The notes beneath the pieces were generated by a model that was given only the letters and a program-made list of their open reading frames with translations, was not told where the DNA came from and did not search any database. The position numbers and the translations under genes are program-made. DNA of 64,000 nucleotides from Streptomyces sp. Act143 (GTDB lineage Bacteria; Actinomycetota; Actinomycetes; Streptomycetales; Streptomycetaceae): NCBI RefSeq assembly GCF_003143935.1, contig NZ_QFRX01000001.1:9083403-9147402 (forward strand). Direction: 5' to 3'. This document shows positions 16,236 to 26,514 of this stretch, piece by piece (position 1 is the stretch's first letter; every line of letters starts with the position of its first letter).

Positions 16236-17657
16236 ATGGACCAGGACGAGGCGGCACAGGAGGAAGCGTCGGCCCGCGCCCCCGACGACAGCGAAGTACG
16301 CCGGCTGCGCGCCGAGGTCGACGAGCTGCGGGGCCGTATCGCCGGTGAGAAGCGGCGCCGGGCCAGGCTGCAGGCCGCCCGCGGTGTCGTCGCCGCGGTG
16401 CTCGTCGCGCTCGTCGCGCTGCTGACGGTGACCTCGGTCATCGGCGTGTGGGGTGCGCGGACGGCCCTGAAGACCGACCGCTGGACCGCGACCGTGGGGC
16501 CGCTGCCGGAGAACCCGGCCGTGAACGCGGCCGTCTCCACCTATCTGACGGACCAGATCTTCGACCGGCTCGACGTCGAGCAGCGGTTGTCCGAGGCGCT
16601 GCCCGACCGGGCGTCCTTCCTCGCCGCACCGGTCACCGGCGCGGTGCACGACTACATGAAGGACATGGTGTCGAAGCTGATCAGGACGGAGCAGTTCCAG
16701 GACCTGTGGCGGGCGACCAACGAGTCCGCGCACGGGCGGATCATCGACGTGCTGGAGAACCGCGACGAGAACGTCCGCGTCGAGGGCGACCGGGTCACGC
16801 TGAACCTGCTGCCGATGGTCAACAACCTGCTGGTCGCCCTGGAGGAGCGCCTGCCCACGCTGTTCGGCAAAGAGCTGGACCTGCCCACCCTGTCGTCCGG
16901 AGAGGTCCCGCCGGGGCTGCGCGACCGGGTCGAGAAGGCCCTGGGCGTCACGCTCCCCGAGGACTTCGCGCAGATACGGCTCTACGATCGCCAGGAGCTC
17001 GGCCGGCTCCAGGACGCCGTCGTCCTGTTCAAACACGCCCTGGTCGGCCTGCTGATCGGCACCGTCGTGCTGCTGTCCCTGGCTGTGTGGGTCTCCCCGA
17101 ACCGCCGCCGGACCGTGCTCCAGTTCGGGCTGTGGCTCGTCGTCTTCGTGACGGTGCTGGCGAGCGTGCTGCGCGCCGTGCGGGACCAGATCCTCGGCCA
17201 GATCCCGGAAGGCGTCTACCGCGACGGCGTACGAGCGGCTCTGTGGACGGTGTTCACCACCCTGCGCGAGCGCGGCGACCAGCTCCTGTGGCTGGGTGTC
17301 GCCATCGCCCTGCTCGCCTGGCTCATCGGTCCGGGCCGGCTGCCCGTGGGCCTGCGCCACTACGGCGCCCAGGGCGCCCGGGCCACCGGCCGGTTCGCCG
17401 CGAACAGCGGCCGGCGCCTCTCCCAGGGGAACACGGTACGGCCGTGGATTCGGGACCACGCCGACGTCCTGCGCGTCACCGGGATCGCGATCGCCGCGCT
17501 CGTCGCGCTCCTGCTGTCCTCCTGGACGGGCCTGCTCGTCGCGGGCGTCGTCCTGGCGGCGTACGAACTCGCCGTCACGCTCCTCGCGCGCGCCGGCGCC
17601 TCACCCCCAGCAGGTGAGGCGCCCGACAGCGGCCCCGAACAGGCTGGCGCCGCCTGA
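16236..17657 (+). CDS. multi-pass integral membrane protein with coiled-coil head
   Basis: The 473-residue protein begins with an acidic tail and a coiled coil (DSEVRRLRAEVDELRGRIAG), followed by a transmembrane helix at about 50-72. An extracytoplasmic domain of about 200 residues follows (TALKTDRWTATVGPLPENPA and onward), then four to five further helices in the C-terminal half. It resembles a family of Streptomyces membrane proteins of unknown function. The start at 16236 is preferred because GGAGGTG lies 8 bases upstream; the ATG at 16230 is only 2 bases from it. It is divergent from the DUF6325 operon, with a 9-3-9 inverted repeat between them. A second such repeat lies inside its 3' end. 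Confidence 0.7.
   Translation: MDQDEAAQEEASARAPDDSEVRRLRAEVDELRGRIAGEKRRRARLQAARGVVAAVLVALVALLTVTSVIGVWGARTALKTDRWTATVGPLPENPAVNAAVSTYLTDQIFDRLDVEQRLSEALPDRASFLAAPVTGAVHDYMKDMVSKLIRTEQFQDLWRATNESAHGRIIDVLENRDENVRVEGDRVTLNLLPMVNNLLVALEERLPTLFGKELDLPTLSSGEVPPGLRDRVEKALGVTLPEDFAQIRLYDRQELGRLQDAVVLFKHALVGLLIGTVVLLSLAVWVSPNRRRTVLQFGLWLVVFVTVLASVLRAVRDQILGQIPEGVYRDGVRAALWTVFTTLRERGDQLLWLGVAIALLAWLIGPGRLPVGLRHYGAQGARATGRFAANSGRRLSQGNTVRPWIRDHADVLRVTGIAIAALVALLLSSWTGLLVAGVVLAAYELAVTLLARAGASPPAGEAPDSGPEQAGAA
17599..17619. promoter_or_regulatory. 9-3-9 inverted repeat before the GH63-like gene
   Basis: CCTCACCCC, spacer CAG, CAGGTGAGG; each half matches at 8 of 9 positions. It lies inside the last codons of the membrane protein and 64 bases before the GH63-like gene, so that gene may have its own promoter. 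Confidence 0.55.
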
Positions 17658-17683
17658 CATGCCTCGGGGCAGGGAGGAAGCGG

Positions 17684-20370
<2,687 letters not shown>

Positions 20371-20374
<4 letters not shown>

Positions 20375-20530
20375 CCGGTGCGCTGCCCGCCCAGCCCGTG
20401 GACCACGAGGTGAACATCCGCGTCTGGCCCGAGGGGCGGGCCGGCGCCCTGCCGCAACGACGCGCTGCGCGTGGCCCTCACCGGAACAGTCCCGGACCTC
20501 GGCGAGGAGGAGATTCGCAGGGTCCCCCTA
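20371..20530 (+). pseudogene. 5' remnant of a gene once coupled to the GH63-like gene
   Basis: A perfect AAGGAGGA ribosome site precedes an ATG that overlaps the stop of the glucosidase gene. About 28 sensible residues follow (MTGALPAQPVDHEVNIRVWP and EGRAGAL). Coding character then continues in another frame (RNDALRVALTGTVPDLGEEE, about 20453-20515), showing a frameshift near 20450. After that it merges with the antisense remnant of a polyphosphate kinase. The original product is not recognisable; the operon position suggests a partner in glucan or osmolyte metabolism. Confidence 0.5.
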
Positions 20531-20534
20531 CTGC

Positions 20535-20895
20535 GTCCGCCGCCGAGAACTTCCACTTGCGCTCTGCGACGTCGATCCGTTTGAGGAACCGGGTGCACCC
20601 GCACCGCCAGGACCTCCTCGCAGTGCGAGCGGTTGAAGATGCCGTTCTCGCCGCGCCGCGGCAGCCGGCGGGCACAGCGCCAGAGGTGGTCGTGGTCGAG
20701 TTCCTCGGTGGAGGGCACCCTGAAGTTCGCCACGTGGACGCCGGCGGCGGCTGGCTGCCGGGAACCGCCACGGGGTGCTGATACGCCTCCACTTCCTGGA
20801 CGCCGGCGGCGTGGTCGGCAGGCAGCGCCACCCCGGTGCCGCACCCGTAGCGGATCGATGGACTTCGCGATCCGCTCGGCCCTTTTGTCCGTCAT
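20535..20895 (-). pseudogene. ppk2: decayed polyphosphate kinase 2 (PPK2) gene
   Basis: Several PPK2 landmarks occur in the right order but in different frames and with much sequence missing. They are MTDKRAERIAKSIDPLRVR from the ATG at 20895, then GTGVALPADH (frame change), then VHVANFRVPSTEELDHDHLW and RRLPRRGENGIFNRSHCEEV at about 20740-20595. After another frame change comes FLKRIDVAERKWKFSAAD at about 20591-20535. An intact PPK2 is about 290 residues; only about 120 codons remain, and the Walker A region and C-terminus are gone. The working enzyme would use polyphosphate to phosphorylate nucleotides. The remnant lies 20 bases downstream of the DUF7144-type gene on the same strand, so it was probably in that operon. 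Confidence 0.75.
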
Positions 20896-20915
20896 TTCCC
20901 GCTGCCCCAGGCCCG

Positions 20916-21335
20916 CTACGACTCCGAGTCCGGCTCCACCACGCACAGGCCCCAGATCACGAAGCCGTACAGCGCGATCAGGGTGAGCGACCAGAACGGG
21001 TAGTACGGGATGGAGAGGAAGTTGACGATGACCAGCAGCGCGGCGATGAGCACGCCCATGACCCGCGCCCACTTGGCGGTGGCCGCGAGGCCGATGCCCA
21101 CGAGCACGGCGACCGCGCCGAGGACGAGATGGATCCAGCCCCAGCTGGTCAGGTCGAACTTGAACGTGTAGTTGCGAGTGGTGAGGAAGACCTCGTCGTC
21201 CGCGATGGCCATGATGCCGCGGAAGATGTCGAGGGTGCCGCACATGATGAGCATCACGCAGGCGAAAGCCGTCAGTCCGCCGGCCGCCGCCCGGACGCCC
21301 GCCGAGCGCTGGTGTTTTGATGTCGAGGTGGCCAT
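20916..21335 (-). CDS. DUF7144-type four-helix membrane protein
   Basis: The 139-residue protein has a short polar head and four transmembrane helices: about 17-35, 70-88 (WGWIHLVLGAVAVLVGIGLA), 92-110 and 113-132. The loop between helices 1 and 2 carries the charged stretch DDEVFLTTRNYTFKFDL. The segment NFLSIPYYPFWSLTLIALYG is shared with the broken copy at 11040-11483. The function of the family is unknown. The ATG is preceded by GGAGG. It leads a unit whose second gene is the decayed PPK2 and is divergent from an MFS exporter, with a 9-3-9 inverted repeat between them. Confidence 0.8.
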   Translation of the reverse strand: MATSTSKHQRSAGVRAAAGGLTAFACVMLIMCGTLDIFRGIMAIADDEVFLTTRNYTFKFDLTSWGWIHLVLGAVAVLVGIGLAATAKWARVMGVLIAALLVIVNFLSIPYYPFWSLTLIALYGFVIWGLCVVEPDSES

Positions 21336-21414
21336 GACAGGGCCTCCGTCTTCGGGGTGGCCGCGGTGTGCGGCCCTTCGCCCATGGTTCCTACTCCGGC
21401 ACCCACGCCCCCGA

Positions 21415-21435
21415 CGTCACCTCGCATGGGTGATG
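21415..21435. promoter_or_regulatory. 9-3-9 inverted repeat between DUF7144-type and MFS genes
   Basis: CGTCACCTC, spacer GCA, TGGGTGATG; 6 and 7 of 9 positions match, with the TCACC and GGGTGA cores kept. It is 79 bases from the DUF7144 start and 108 bases from the MFS start. Confidence 0.45.
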
Positions 21436-21543
21436 ACGAATGATCAGGGGCCGCCGACCATGGCCGGGTTGCAGCACTCGGAGCCGCGCTCAGGAGCCAC
21501 CGGGGTTCAGCAGGGCTCAGGAGCCGTAGCCCAGGAGATCGTC

Positions 21544-22962
21544 ATGGCCGTACCCCCCGTCCCCACCTCCGGGGACCGCCCGGCACTGTCGCGGAGGACC
21601 GCTCGGCGGATCCTCGCCCCGCTGGCGCTGGCGCAGTTCATCTGCAGCTTCGCCGGCTCGAACATGAACGTGATGATCACTGACATCAGCGAGGACCTGG
21701 ACACCAGCGTCCAAGGCGTGCAGACCGCGATCACGGTGTTCCTGCTCGTCATGGCCGCTCTGATGATCCCGGGCGGAAAACTGACCGACCGCTACGGCCG
21801 CAAACGCTGTCTGGTGACCGGCCTTGCCGTCTACGGCGTCGGCGCCCTGCTCAGCGCGGCCGCCCCCGGCCTGGGCGTGCTCATCCTCGGCAACTCGATC
21901 CTGGAGGGCGTCGGGACGGCGCTGCTCATCCCGCCCGTCTACATCCTCATCACGCTGCTCTTCACCGAAGTGACCTCCCGTGCCCGGGCGTTCGGTGCGG
22001 TCATGGCATTCGGCGGCATCGGCGCCGCCGCCGGACCGCTGATCGGCGGACTCATCACCTCGGCCCTCAGCTGGCGGGCGGCCTTCGTGTTCCAGGCGCT
22101 CGTGGTCGCGCTGATCATCGTGCTGTGCCGGCACGCCGAGGACCCGCTGCCCGCCGACCCGGCCCGCGTCCTCGACACCGGCGGGGCGGTCCTGTCGGCC
22201 GTCGGACTGATTCTTCTGGTGATGGGAATCCTGGCCACCGACGACAACGGCCGGCTTTCCGCCGCCCTGCTCCTGGCCGGCGGGCTGGTGCTGGCCTGGT
22301 TCTTCCGCCGGACGGTGGTTCAGGAACGCTCCGGCCGTGAACCGCTGCTCTCCTTGAGCCTGTTCCGCAACCGCGTCTCCAATCTGGCCCTGGTCACCCA
22401 GCATCTCCAGTGGCTGCTGCTGATGGGCGTCTCGTTCACGGTGGCCGCCTACCTTCAGGTCGTGCGCGACTACGACGCCATACGCACCGGAGTCGTCTTC
22501 ACGGCCGCCACTCTCGGTCTGCTCGCCTCCTCGCTCGGCGCCGAACGGTTCGCGAAGCGGCGGGAGCAACGCACCCTCGTGATGGTGGGCTTCGCGGTGT
22601 CGGTCTGCGGCATCGGGGTGCTCGTCGGCATGGCGGACGGCACCACGAGCGCCTGGGCCTTCACCCCCGGCCTGCTGATGATCGGCCTGGGACTCGGGGT
22701 GATGCTGACGCCGTCGGTCAACGTGGTGCAGTCGAGCTTCGGGGAGGACCGGCAGGGGGAGATCTCCAGCCTGTCCCGCAGTGTGTCCAACCTGGGCTCG
22801 TCCGTCGGTACGGCGGTCGCCGGCACCATCCTGGTGGCGGACCCCGCCTTCGGCGCGTACGCCGCCGCGATGATCGTGCTCGGAGTCGTCGGACTCGGAG
22901 GACTGGGCACCGCCGCGCTGCTGCCGCGGGAGAGGGGCGCACCGGCGCGTACGCGGGGGTGA
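21544..22962 (+). CDS. MFS drug-exporter-like transporter (DHA2/EmrB type)
   Basis: The 472-residue protein has about 14 hydrophobic helices, the number typical of DHA2-family drug/proton antiporters. The signature loop between helices 2 and 3 reads GGKLTDRYGRKR (about residues 77-88). Motif-C-like GAVMAFGGIGAAAGPLIGG is at about 155-173, the marker of antiporters. It should export small toxic molecules or metabolites across the cytoplasmic membrane; the substrate is unknown. The ATG follows AGGAG. It is followed by a hairpin and converges on the RDD gene. Its upstream region holds a 9-3-9 inverted repeat, which links it to the stress-type block. Confidence 0.87.
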   Translation: MAVPPVPTSGDRPALSRRTARRILAPLALAQFICSFAGSNMNVMITDISEDLDTSVQGVQTAITVFLLVMAALMIPGGKLTDRYGRKRCLVTGLAVYGVGALLSAAAPGLGVLILGNSILEGVGTALLIPPVYILITLLFTEVTSRARAFGAVMAFGGIGAAAGPLIGGLITSALSWRAAFVFQALVVALIIVLCRHAEDPLPADPARVLDTGGAVLSAVGLILLVMGILATDDNGRLSAALLLAGGLVLAWFFRRTVVQERSGREPLLSLSLFRNRVSNLALVTQHLQWLLLMGVSFTVAAYLQVVRDYDAIRTGVVFTAATLGLLASSLGAERFAKRREQRTLVMVGFAVSVCGIGVLVGMADGTTSAWAFTPGLLMIGLGLGVMLTPSVNVVQSSFGEDRQGEISSLSRSVSNLGSSVGTAVAGTILVADPAFGAYAAAMIVLGVVGLGGLGTAALLPRERGAPARTRG

Positions 22963-22984
22963 CCGGTGCCGGTGCGGGACGGAT

Positions 22985-23017
22985 GGACGGCCGGCGCCCC
23001 GCCGCCGGTGGCCGTCC
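22985..23017. terminator. bidirectional hairpin between convergent genes
   Basis: GGACGGCC (22985-22992) pairs with GGCCGTCC (23010-23017), an 8-bp perfect stem with a GC-rich loop, between the stops of the MFS and RDD genes. Confidence 0.5.
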
Positions 23018-23050
23018 GCTCCTGCAGGCGCGACGCTCGCCGATCGTCCG

Positions 23051-23506
23051 TCAGAAGCGGTGATAGTGAACCGAGGTGGCGGTCAGCGCGTCCTGGACCG
23101 ACGCGTGCCGGCGGCTGAACGGGATCCAGAGCAGGCCCACGGGCAAGCCGATGCAGAGCACGGCCCGCAGCAGGGCGCGAAGGACGCCGAGCAGCCGCCC
23201 GTCGCGGGTGGTGACCCGCAGGCCCAGCAGCCAGAAGCCGAGGGTGCCGCCCGTCGAGGTCCAGGCGAAGGTCAGATAGAGCACGGCGACGGCCCAGCTG
23301 AGCACGCCCTTCAGCCAGGTGGAAAGCTCGGGGATGCGCAGCGGCGGCCCGGTGACGAGCAGCCGCAGACCGCCGAAGGCGAGTTGTGCGGCGAGGCCGA
23401 TGCCCGCCACCGCGAGTGCGTCGACCGCGGCCGCGAGGCAGCGCGAGACGACCCCCGCCGGGTCACCCTGCGGCGGCACCGCCCCGCCCCGGTCCTCCCG
23501 CGTCAC
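23051..23506 (-). CDS. RDD family membrane protein
   Basis: The 151-residue protein has the RDD layout: three to four hydrophobic helices with RCLAAAVDALAVAGIGL (the conserved R..a...D) at about 22-38, GGTLGFWLLGLRVTTRDGRL (the central G-k-l-lGl-v motif) and SRRHASVQDALTATSVH (the C-terminal D motif). The function of RDD proteins is poorly known; some move ions. The GTG start is 7 bases downstream of the stop of the repeat-protein gene, so the two form an operon. Confidence 0.85.
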   Translation of the reverse strand: MTREDRGGAVPPQGDPAGVVSRCLAAAVDALAVAGIGLAAQLAFGGLRLLVTGPPLRIPELSTWLKGVLSWAVAVLYLTFAWTSTGGTLGFWLLGLRVTTRDGRLLGVLRALLRAVLCIGLPVGLLWIPFSRRHASVQDALTATSVHYHRF

Positions 23507-23513
23507 GGCGGGC

Positions 23514-24044
23514 TCACGACGCGGGCCCGTGACCGTCGGCCCGCGCCGGGTCCGCGCCGGGTCTGTGCAGCAGCCGGTCGGCGACCCGGTTGACCATCCG
23601 GTCGGCCCGCATGCTCCGCGACCGAAGCGCGTCGACGCTCTCCTCGGCGATTCCCCCGCTCGTGTCCCGCACGATCCGGCCCAGGTCGACCTCCTCCAGG
23701 ACGGCCCTGGTGAGCGCGGCCAGATCGATACGGGCGAGCACGGCGTCGATGTCGACGCGCGCGACGACCGGAGCGGTGTCCAGCCGCTCGGCGACCCGGT
23801 CCACGTCCACGCGGTCGGCGACCCGGTCCACGTCCACGCGGTCGGCCACGCGGTTCACGTCGACCCGGTCGGCGACTCGGTTCACATCGATCCTGGCGGC
23901 CAGGTCGTCGAGGTCGAGGCGGTCCACGACGGCCGCCGTGAGCGTCCGGATCAGCCGGTCGGTGACGGCGCGGGCGGCCCCCAGAGTGCGGCACGCCACA
24001 CGTCCCGCCAGGTCGAGGGGGTTCAGCATGCCGCACCAGGTCAT
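23514..24044 (-). CDS. hypothetical protein built of nine-residue D-R-V-D-V-x-R-V-A repeats
   Basis: I do not recognise a named family. The 176-residue protein has a short N-terminal region, then from about residue 30 to 115 repeating units of the form ADRVDVNRV (DLDDLAARIDVNRV, then several near-identical copies, then diverged ones such as VVARVDIDAVLARIDLAALT). Each unit would make a regular amphipathic alternation, probably a coiled or solenoid structure. No membrane helix is seen, yet it is coupled to an RDD membrane protein 7 bases downstream and may serve as its cytoplasmic partner. The start at 24044 lacks a strong ribosome site; ATG 24029 is an alternative. A 9-3-9 inverted repeat lies 32 bases upstream. 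Confidence 0.65.
   Translation of the reverse strand: MTWCGMLNPLDLAGRVACRTLGAARAVTDRLIRTLTAAVVDRLDLDDLAARIDVNRVADRVDVNRVADRVDVDRVADRVDVDRVAERLDTAPVVARVDIDAVLARIDLAALTRAVLEEVDLGRIVRDTSGGIAEESVDALRSRSMRADRMVNRVADRLLHRPGADPARADGHGPAS
23784..23891 (-). repeat. four 27-bp tandem repeats inside the repeat-protein gene
   Basis: Four consecutive 27-base units start at 23784, 23811, 23838 and 23865. The first two differ at one or two positions, the others at a few more. Each encodes nine residues, so unit gain or loss keeps the frame. Confidence 0.85.
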
Positions 24045-24076
24045 TCCGTCACCGCACCACGGCGCCGGCAGGGCCG

Positions 24077-24097
24077 CCTCATCCGTCGCGGGTGAGG
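24077..24097. promoter_or_regulatory. 9-3-9 inverted repeat, best-matching site
   Basis: CCTCATCCG, spacer TCG, CGGGTGAGG: the right half is perfect and the left has one mismatch. It lies 32 bases before the repeat-protein/RDD operon and 85 bases before the divergent acyltransferase gene. Confidence 0.6.
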
Positions 24098-24170
24098 CGC
24101 GCGGGCGGAGTGCGTCCGGGTGGGGCGAAGATCACAAGCCCCCGACCTCATGCGGAGGCCGTCCGGTCAG

Positions 24171-24176
24171 TACCGT
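24171..24176 (+). promoter_or_regulatory. -10 box TACCGT of a leaderless promoter
   Basis: TACCGT is separated from the GTG at 24183 by six bases and no ribosome site is present, matching the leaderless pattern also seen at 26503, 28190 and 59221. Confidence 0.35.
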
Positions 24177-24182
24177 GAGCGG

Positions 24183-24938
24183 GTGCTGAAGCGCAAGAAC
24201 ACGTTCTCGTCCTGGCGGCGCCGCATGGCGCAGCGTGCCGTCCACGCGGGCTGGGCCTGGGTGCAGCGCACGGGTTCCGTGACCGCCGAGCAGCCGGGTC
24301 GCTTCCGCTTCGGCGCGATGGGAACGAGTACCAGACTCGCCTTCCCGCTCGGCACGGTCTTCGGCGAGCCGTGGATCCACCTCGGGTCCCACTGCATCGT
24401 CGGCGAGCAGGTGACCCTGACGGCCGGACTCATGCCCGACCTGGACCTCGGCCCCGACCCGATCCTGCGGATCGGGGACGGAGTGGTGCTCGGCCGGGGC
24501 AGCCATGTCATCGCCGACACGACCGTCACCATCGGCAGCGACTGCTACTTCGGACCGTACGTCTATGTGACGTCGACGAACCACTCGTACGACGATCCGC
24601 ACGAGCCGATCGGCAAGCAGTGGCCGCGCATGGAGCCGGTCGAGATCGGGCCGGGGTGCTGGATCGGGACCGGTGCCGTGATCCTGCCGGGGGCCCGGAT
24701 CGGGCGGAACGTGGTCGTCGCCGCGGGCGCGGTGGTGCGGGGTGTCGTGCCCGACCACGCGGTGGTGGCGGGGGCCCCGGCTCGGGTCGTGCGACGGTGG
24801 ACGCCCGAGGAGGGCTGGCAGCCGCCGCTCCGGACGCCGGCACCGGTGCCGCTGCCCGAGGGGATCACCCCGGAGCAGCTGAACGCGCTGGCGGAACTGG
24901 ACGAGGAGACCGCGGCGAGGCTCGCCGAGCTGGACTGA
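24183..24938 (+). CDS. left-handed beta-helix acyltransferase (CysE/LacA/maltose O-acetyltransferase type)
   Basis: The 251-residue protein has a basic N-terminus and then hexapeptide repeats (IGDGVVLGRGSHVIADTTVT, IGPGCWIGTGAVILPGARIG). The catalytic-type loop VTSTNHSYDDPHEPI holds the histidine that activates the acceptor hydroxyl in this acyltransferase class. GAPARVVRRW ends the helix and a helical tail follows. Such enzymes transfer an acetyl or similar group from acyl-CoA to a sugar or small acceptor in the cytoplasm; the substrate is unknown. The GTG start agrees with a leaderless -10 box six bases upstream. Confidence 0.82.
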   Translation: MLKRKNTFSSWRRRMAQRAVHAGWAWVQRTGSVTAEQPGRFRFGAMGTSTRLAFPLGTVFGEPWIHLGSHCIVGEQVTLTAGLMPDLDLGPDPILRIGDGVVLGRGSHVIADTTVTIGSDCYFGPYVYVTSTNHSYDDPHEPIGKQWPRMEPVEIGPGCWIGTGAVILPGARIGRNVVVAAGAVVRGVVPDHAVVAGAPARVVRRWTPEEGWQPPLRTPAPVPLPEGITPEQLNALAELDEETAARLAELD

Positions 24939-24947
24939 GCGGGCCGC

Positions 24948-25805
24948 TCAGCCGGTCGCCAGGAGCAGCGTGCCCACCAGGGCCAGGCCCGCGCCCGCCG
25001 CCTGGACCGCGTGCAGCCGTTCGCTGAGGAAGCCGCGGGCGGCCAGCGCGGTCACCACCGGGTAGAGCGAGGCGAGTACGGCGGCCACGGTGACGGGTCC
25101 GAGCTGGGCGGCGACCGCGTAGGTGCCGTTCGCCGCGACGTCGGCCAGGCCGATGAAGGCCAGGGCCGGCAGGGAGGCCCAGGGGAAGCCGGTCGGGGGG
25201 AGGGCCGGGTTGCCCCTGCGCACGGAGGTGTACAGGGCCGCGCCGCCCACCGCGACGTTCGTCACCCGCTGGACGAAGAGGGCGAGGAACAGGCCGGTCA
25301 CCGTCGTCGACGCCTCCGCGATCAGCGCGAACACCATGCCGAAGCCGAGGGCCGCGACCAGGCTGAGGACGATCGCCTCACGCTGCACGGGAGCGCCCCT
25401 GAGCTGCGGACCGCCCGCGAGGACGACGCCGAGGACCGCGACCGCGATCCCCGCGAACTGGGTCGGGCCCGGGCGTTCGCCGAGGAAGAGACCCACCCCG
25501 ACGGGGACCGCGACGCTGAGGGTGCCGAGCGGGGAGACGACGCCCATCGGGCCGAGCGCCAGCGCCTTGTAGAAGGAGATCATGGCGACCGGGCCGACGA
25601 CGCCCGCGGCGAACGCGAACCACAGGCGCGGTCCCGCCTCGCTCCAGCCGCCCGTGGCGACCACGATCGCGCCGAGCACGGCCGTCGCGATCGCCTGTGA
25701 GACGACGACCACCGTGAGGGCGGGGGTACGCCGGGTCAGCAGTCCGCCGCCGAAGTCGGCGAGGCCCCACAGGAGGCTCGTGGCCAGGGCGAAGAGTGCT
25801 GTCAC
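24948..25805 (-). CDS. EamA/DMT family transporter
   Basis: The 285-residue protein has ten hydrophobic helices arranged as two EamA halves. The first starts TALFALATSLLWGLADFGGG and the second follows REAIVLSLVAALGFGMVFAL. Glycine/alanine-rich helix ends such as GPVAMISFYKALALGPMGVV and NGTYAVAAQLGPVTVAAVLA are the family's repeated motif. It should export small metabolites or amino acids. The GTG at 25805 is the only sensible start. It is divergent from an XRE-cupin regulator with half-site repeats between them, so that regulator probably controls it. Confidence 0.87.
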   Translation of the reverse strand: MTALFALATSLLWGLADFGGGLLTRRTPALTVVVVSQAIATAVLGAIVVATGGWSEAGPRLWFAFAAGVVGPVAMISFYKALALGPMGVVSPLGTLSVAVPVGVGLFLGERPGPTQFAGIAVAVLGVVLAGGPQLRGAPVQREAIVLSLVAALGFGMVFALIAEASTTVTGLFLALFVQRVTNVAVGGAALYTSVRRGNPALPPTGFPWASLPALAFIGLADVAANGTYAVAAQLGPVTVAAVLASLYPVVTALAARGFLSERLHAVQAAGAGLALVGTLLLATG

Positions 25806-25898
25806 GGGGTGCCTCGCAGTACAGTTCGATGAACAATGCGGTTCACCCCACCGTAGTTCAACAACGTGCACGCTGTCATACAAAATATTGGACGTGAA
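25806..25898. promoter_or_regulatory. divergent promoter and operator region, EamA transporter / XRE regulator
   Basis: GTTC-GAT-GAAC is a perfect palindrome at 25824-25834. Further GTTC half-sites follow at 25841 (GTTCACC) and 25856 (GTTCAAC). On the plus strand TTCAAC (25857-25862) and TACAAA (25879-25884) make a -35/-10 pair with 16-base spacing for the regulator. On the minus strand TTGAAC and CATTGT, 17 bases apart, could drive the transporter. The half-sites are the likely binding places of the XRE regulator. Confidence 0.45.
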
Positions 25899-26471
25899 GT
25901 GTCGGACCTCGACCTGCTGACCCAGTCCCTGGCGCGTAACGTCAAGCGCTGGCGGACCGAGCGCGGCTTCACCCTGGACGTGCTCGCCGCGCGTGCCGGG
26001 GTCAGCCGCGGCATGCTCATCCAGATCGAACAGGCCCGCACCAACCCGAGCATCGGCACGGTGGTGAAGATCGGTGACGCGCTCGGCGTCAGCGTCACCA
26101 CCCTGCTCGACTACGAGCAGGGCCCCAAAGTGCGGGTCGTCCCGCCCGAGCAGGTGGTGCGCCTCTGGCACACCGACGCGGGCAGCTACAGCCGCCTGCT
26201 GGCGGGCACCGAGGCGCCCGGCCCGCTGGAGATGTGGGAGTGGAAGCTGATGCCCGGCGAGAGCAGCTCCTCCGACCCGCACCCGGTCGGCACCGTCGAG
26301 ATCGGCCACGTCACCGCCGGGGAACTGACCCTCACGGTCGACGGGGCCGAGCACCGCGTCCCGGCCGGTTCCAGCGTCACGTTCGACGCCAACGCGGCCC
26401 ACACCTACGGCAATCAGGGCACCGAACCGACGGTGTTCGTGCTGGCCATCTCGGTCCCGCCCGCCCCCTGA
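25899..26471 (+). CDS. XRE-type regulator with C-terminal cupin domain
   Basis: The 190-residue protein has an HTH_3 domain at about 8-65 (LARNVKRWRTERGFTLDVLA, GVSRGMLIQIEQARTNPSIG) and a cupin sensor at about 110-185 (EIGHVTAGELTLTVDGAEHR, VPAGSSVTFDANAAHTYGNQ). Proteins of this kind bind a small ligand in the cupin and control a nearby transporter or metabolic gene. Here the divergent EamA exporter is the obvious target. I choose the GTG at 25899 because the segment before it overlaps the promoter; a GTG at 25866 would add 11 residues. Confidence 0.87.
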   Translation: MSDLDLLTQSLARNVKRWRTERGFTLDVLAARAGVSRGMLIQIEQARTNPSIGTVVKIGDALGVSVTTLLDYEQGPKVRVVPPEQVVRLWHTDAGSYSRLLAGTEAPGPLEMWEWKLMPGESSSSDPHPVGTVEIGHVTAGELTLTVDGAEHRVPAGSSVTFDANAAHTYGNQGTEPTVFVLAISVPPAP

Positions 26472-26502
26472 GACACCCGGCGGGGCACGGTCGTACGGCT
26501 GT

Positions 26503-26508
26503 TAGCGT
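26503..26508 (+). promoter_or_regulatory. -10 box TAGCGT of a leaderless promoter
   Basis: TAGCGT lies six bases before the ATG of the YbaK-like gene at 26515, with no ribosome site between. Confidence 0.4.
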
Positions 26509-26514
26509 GCCGTC

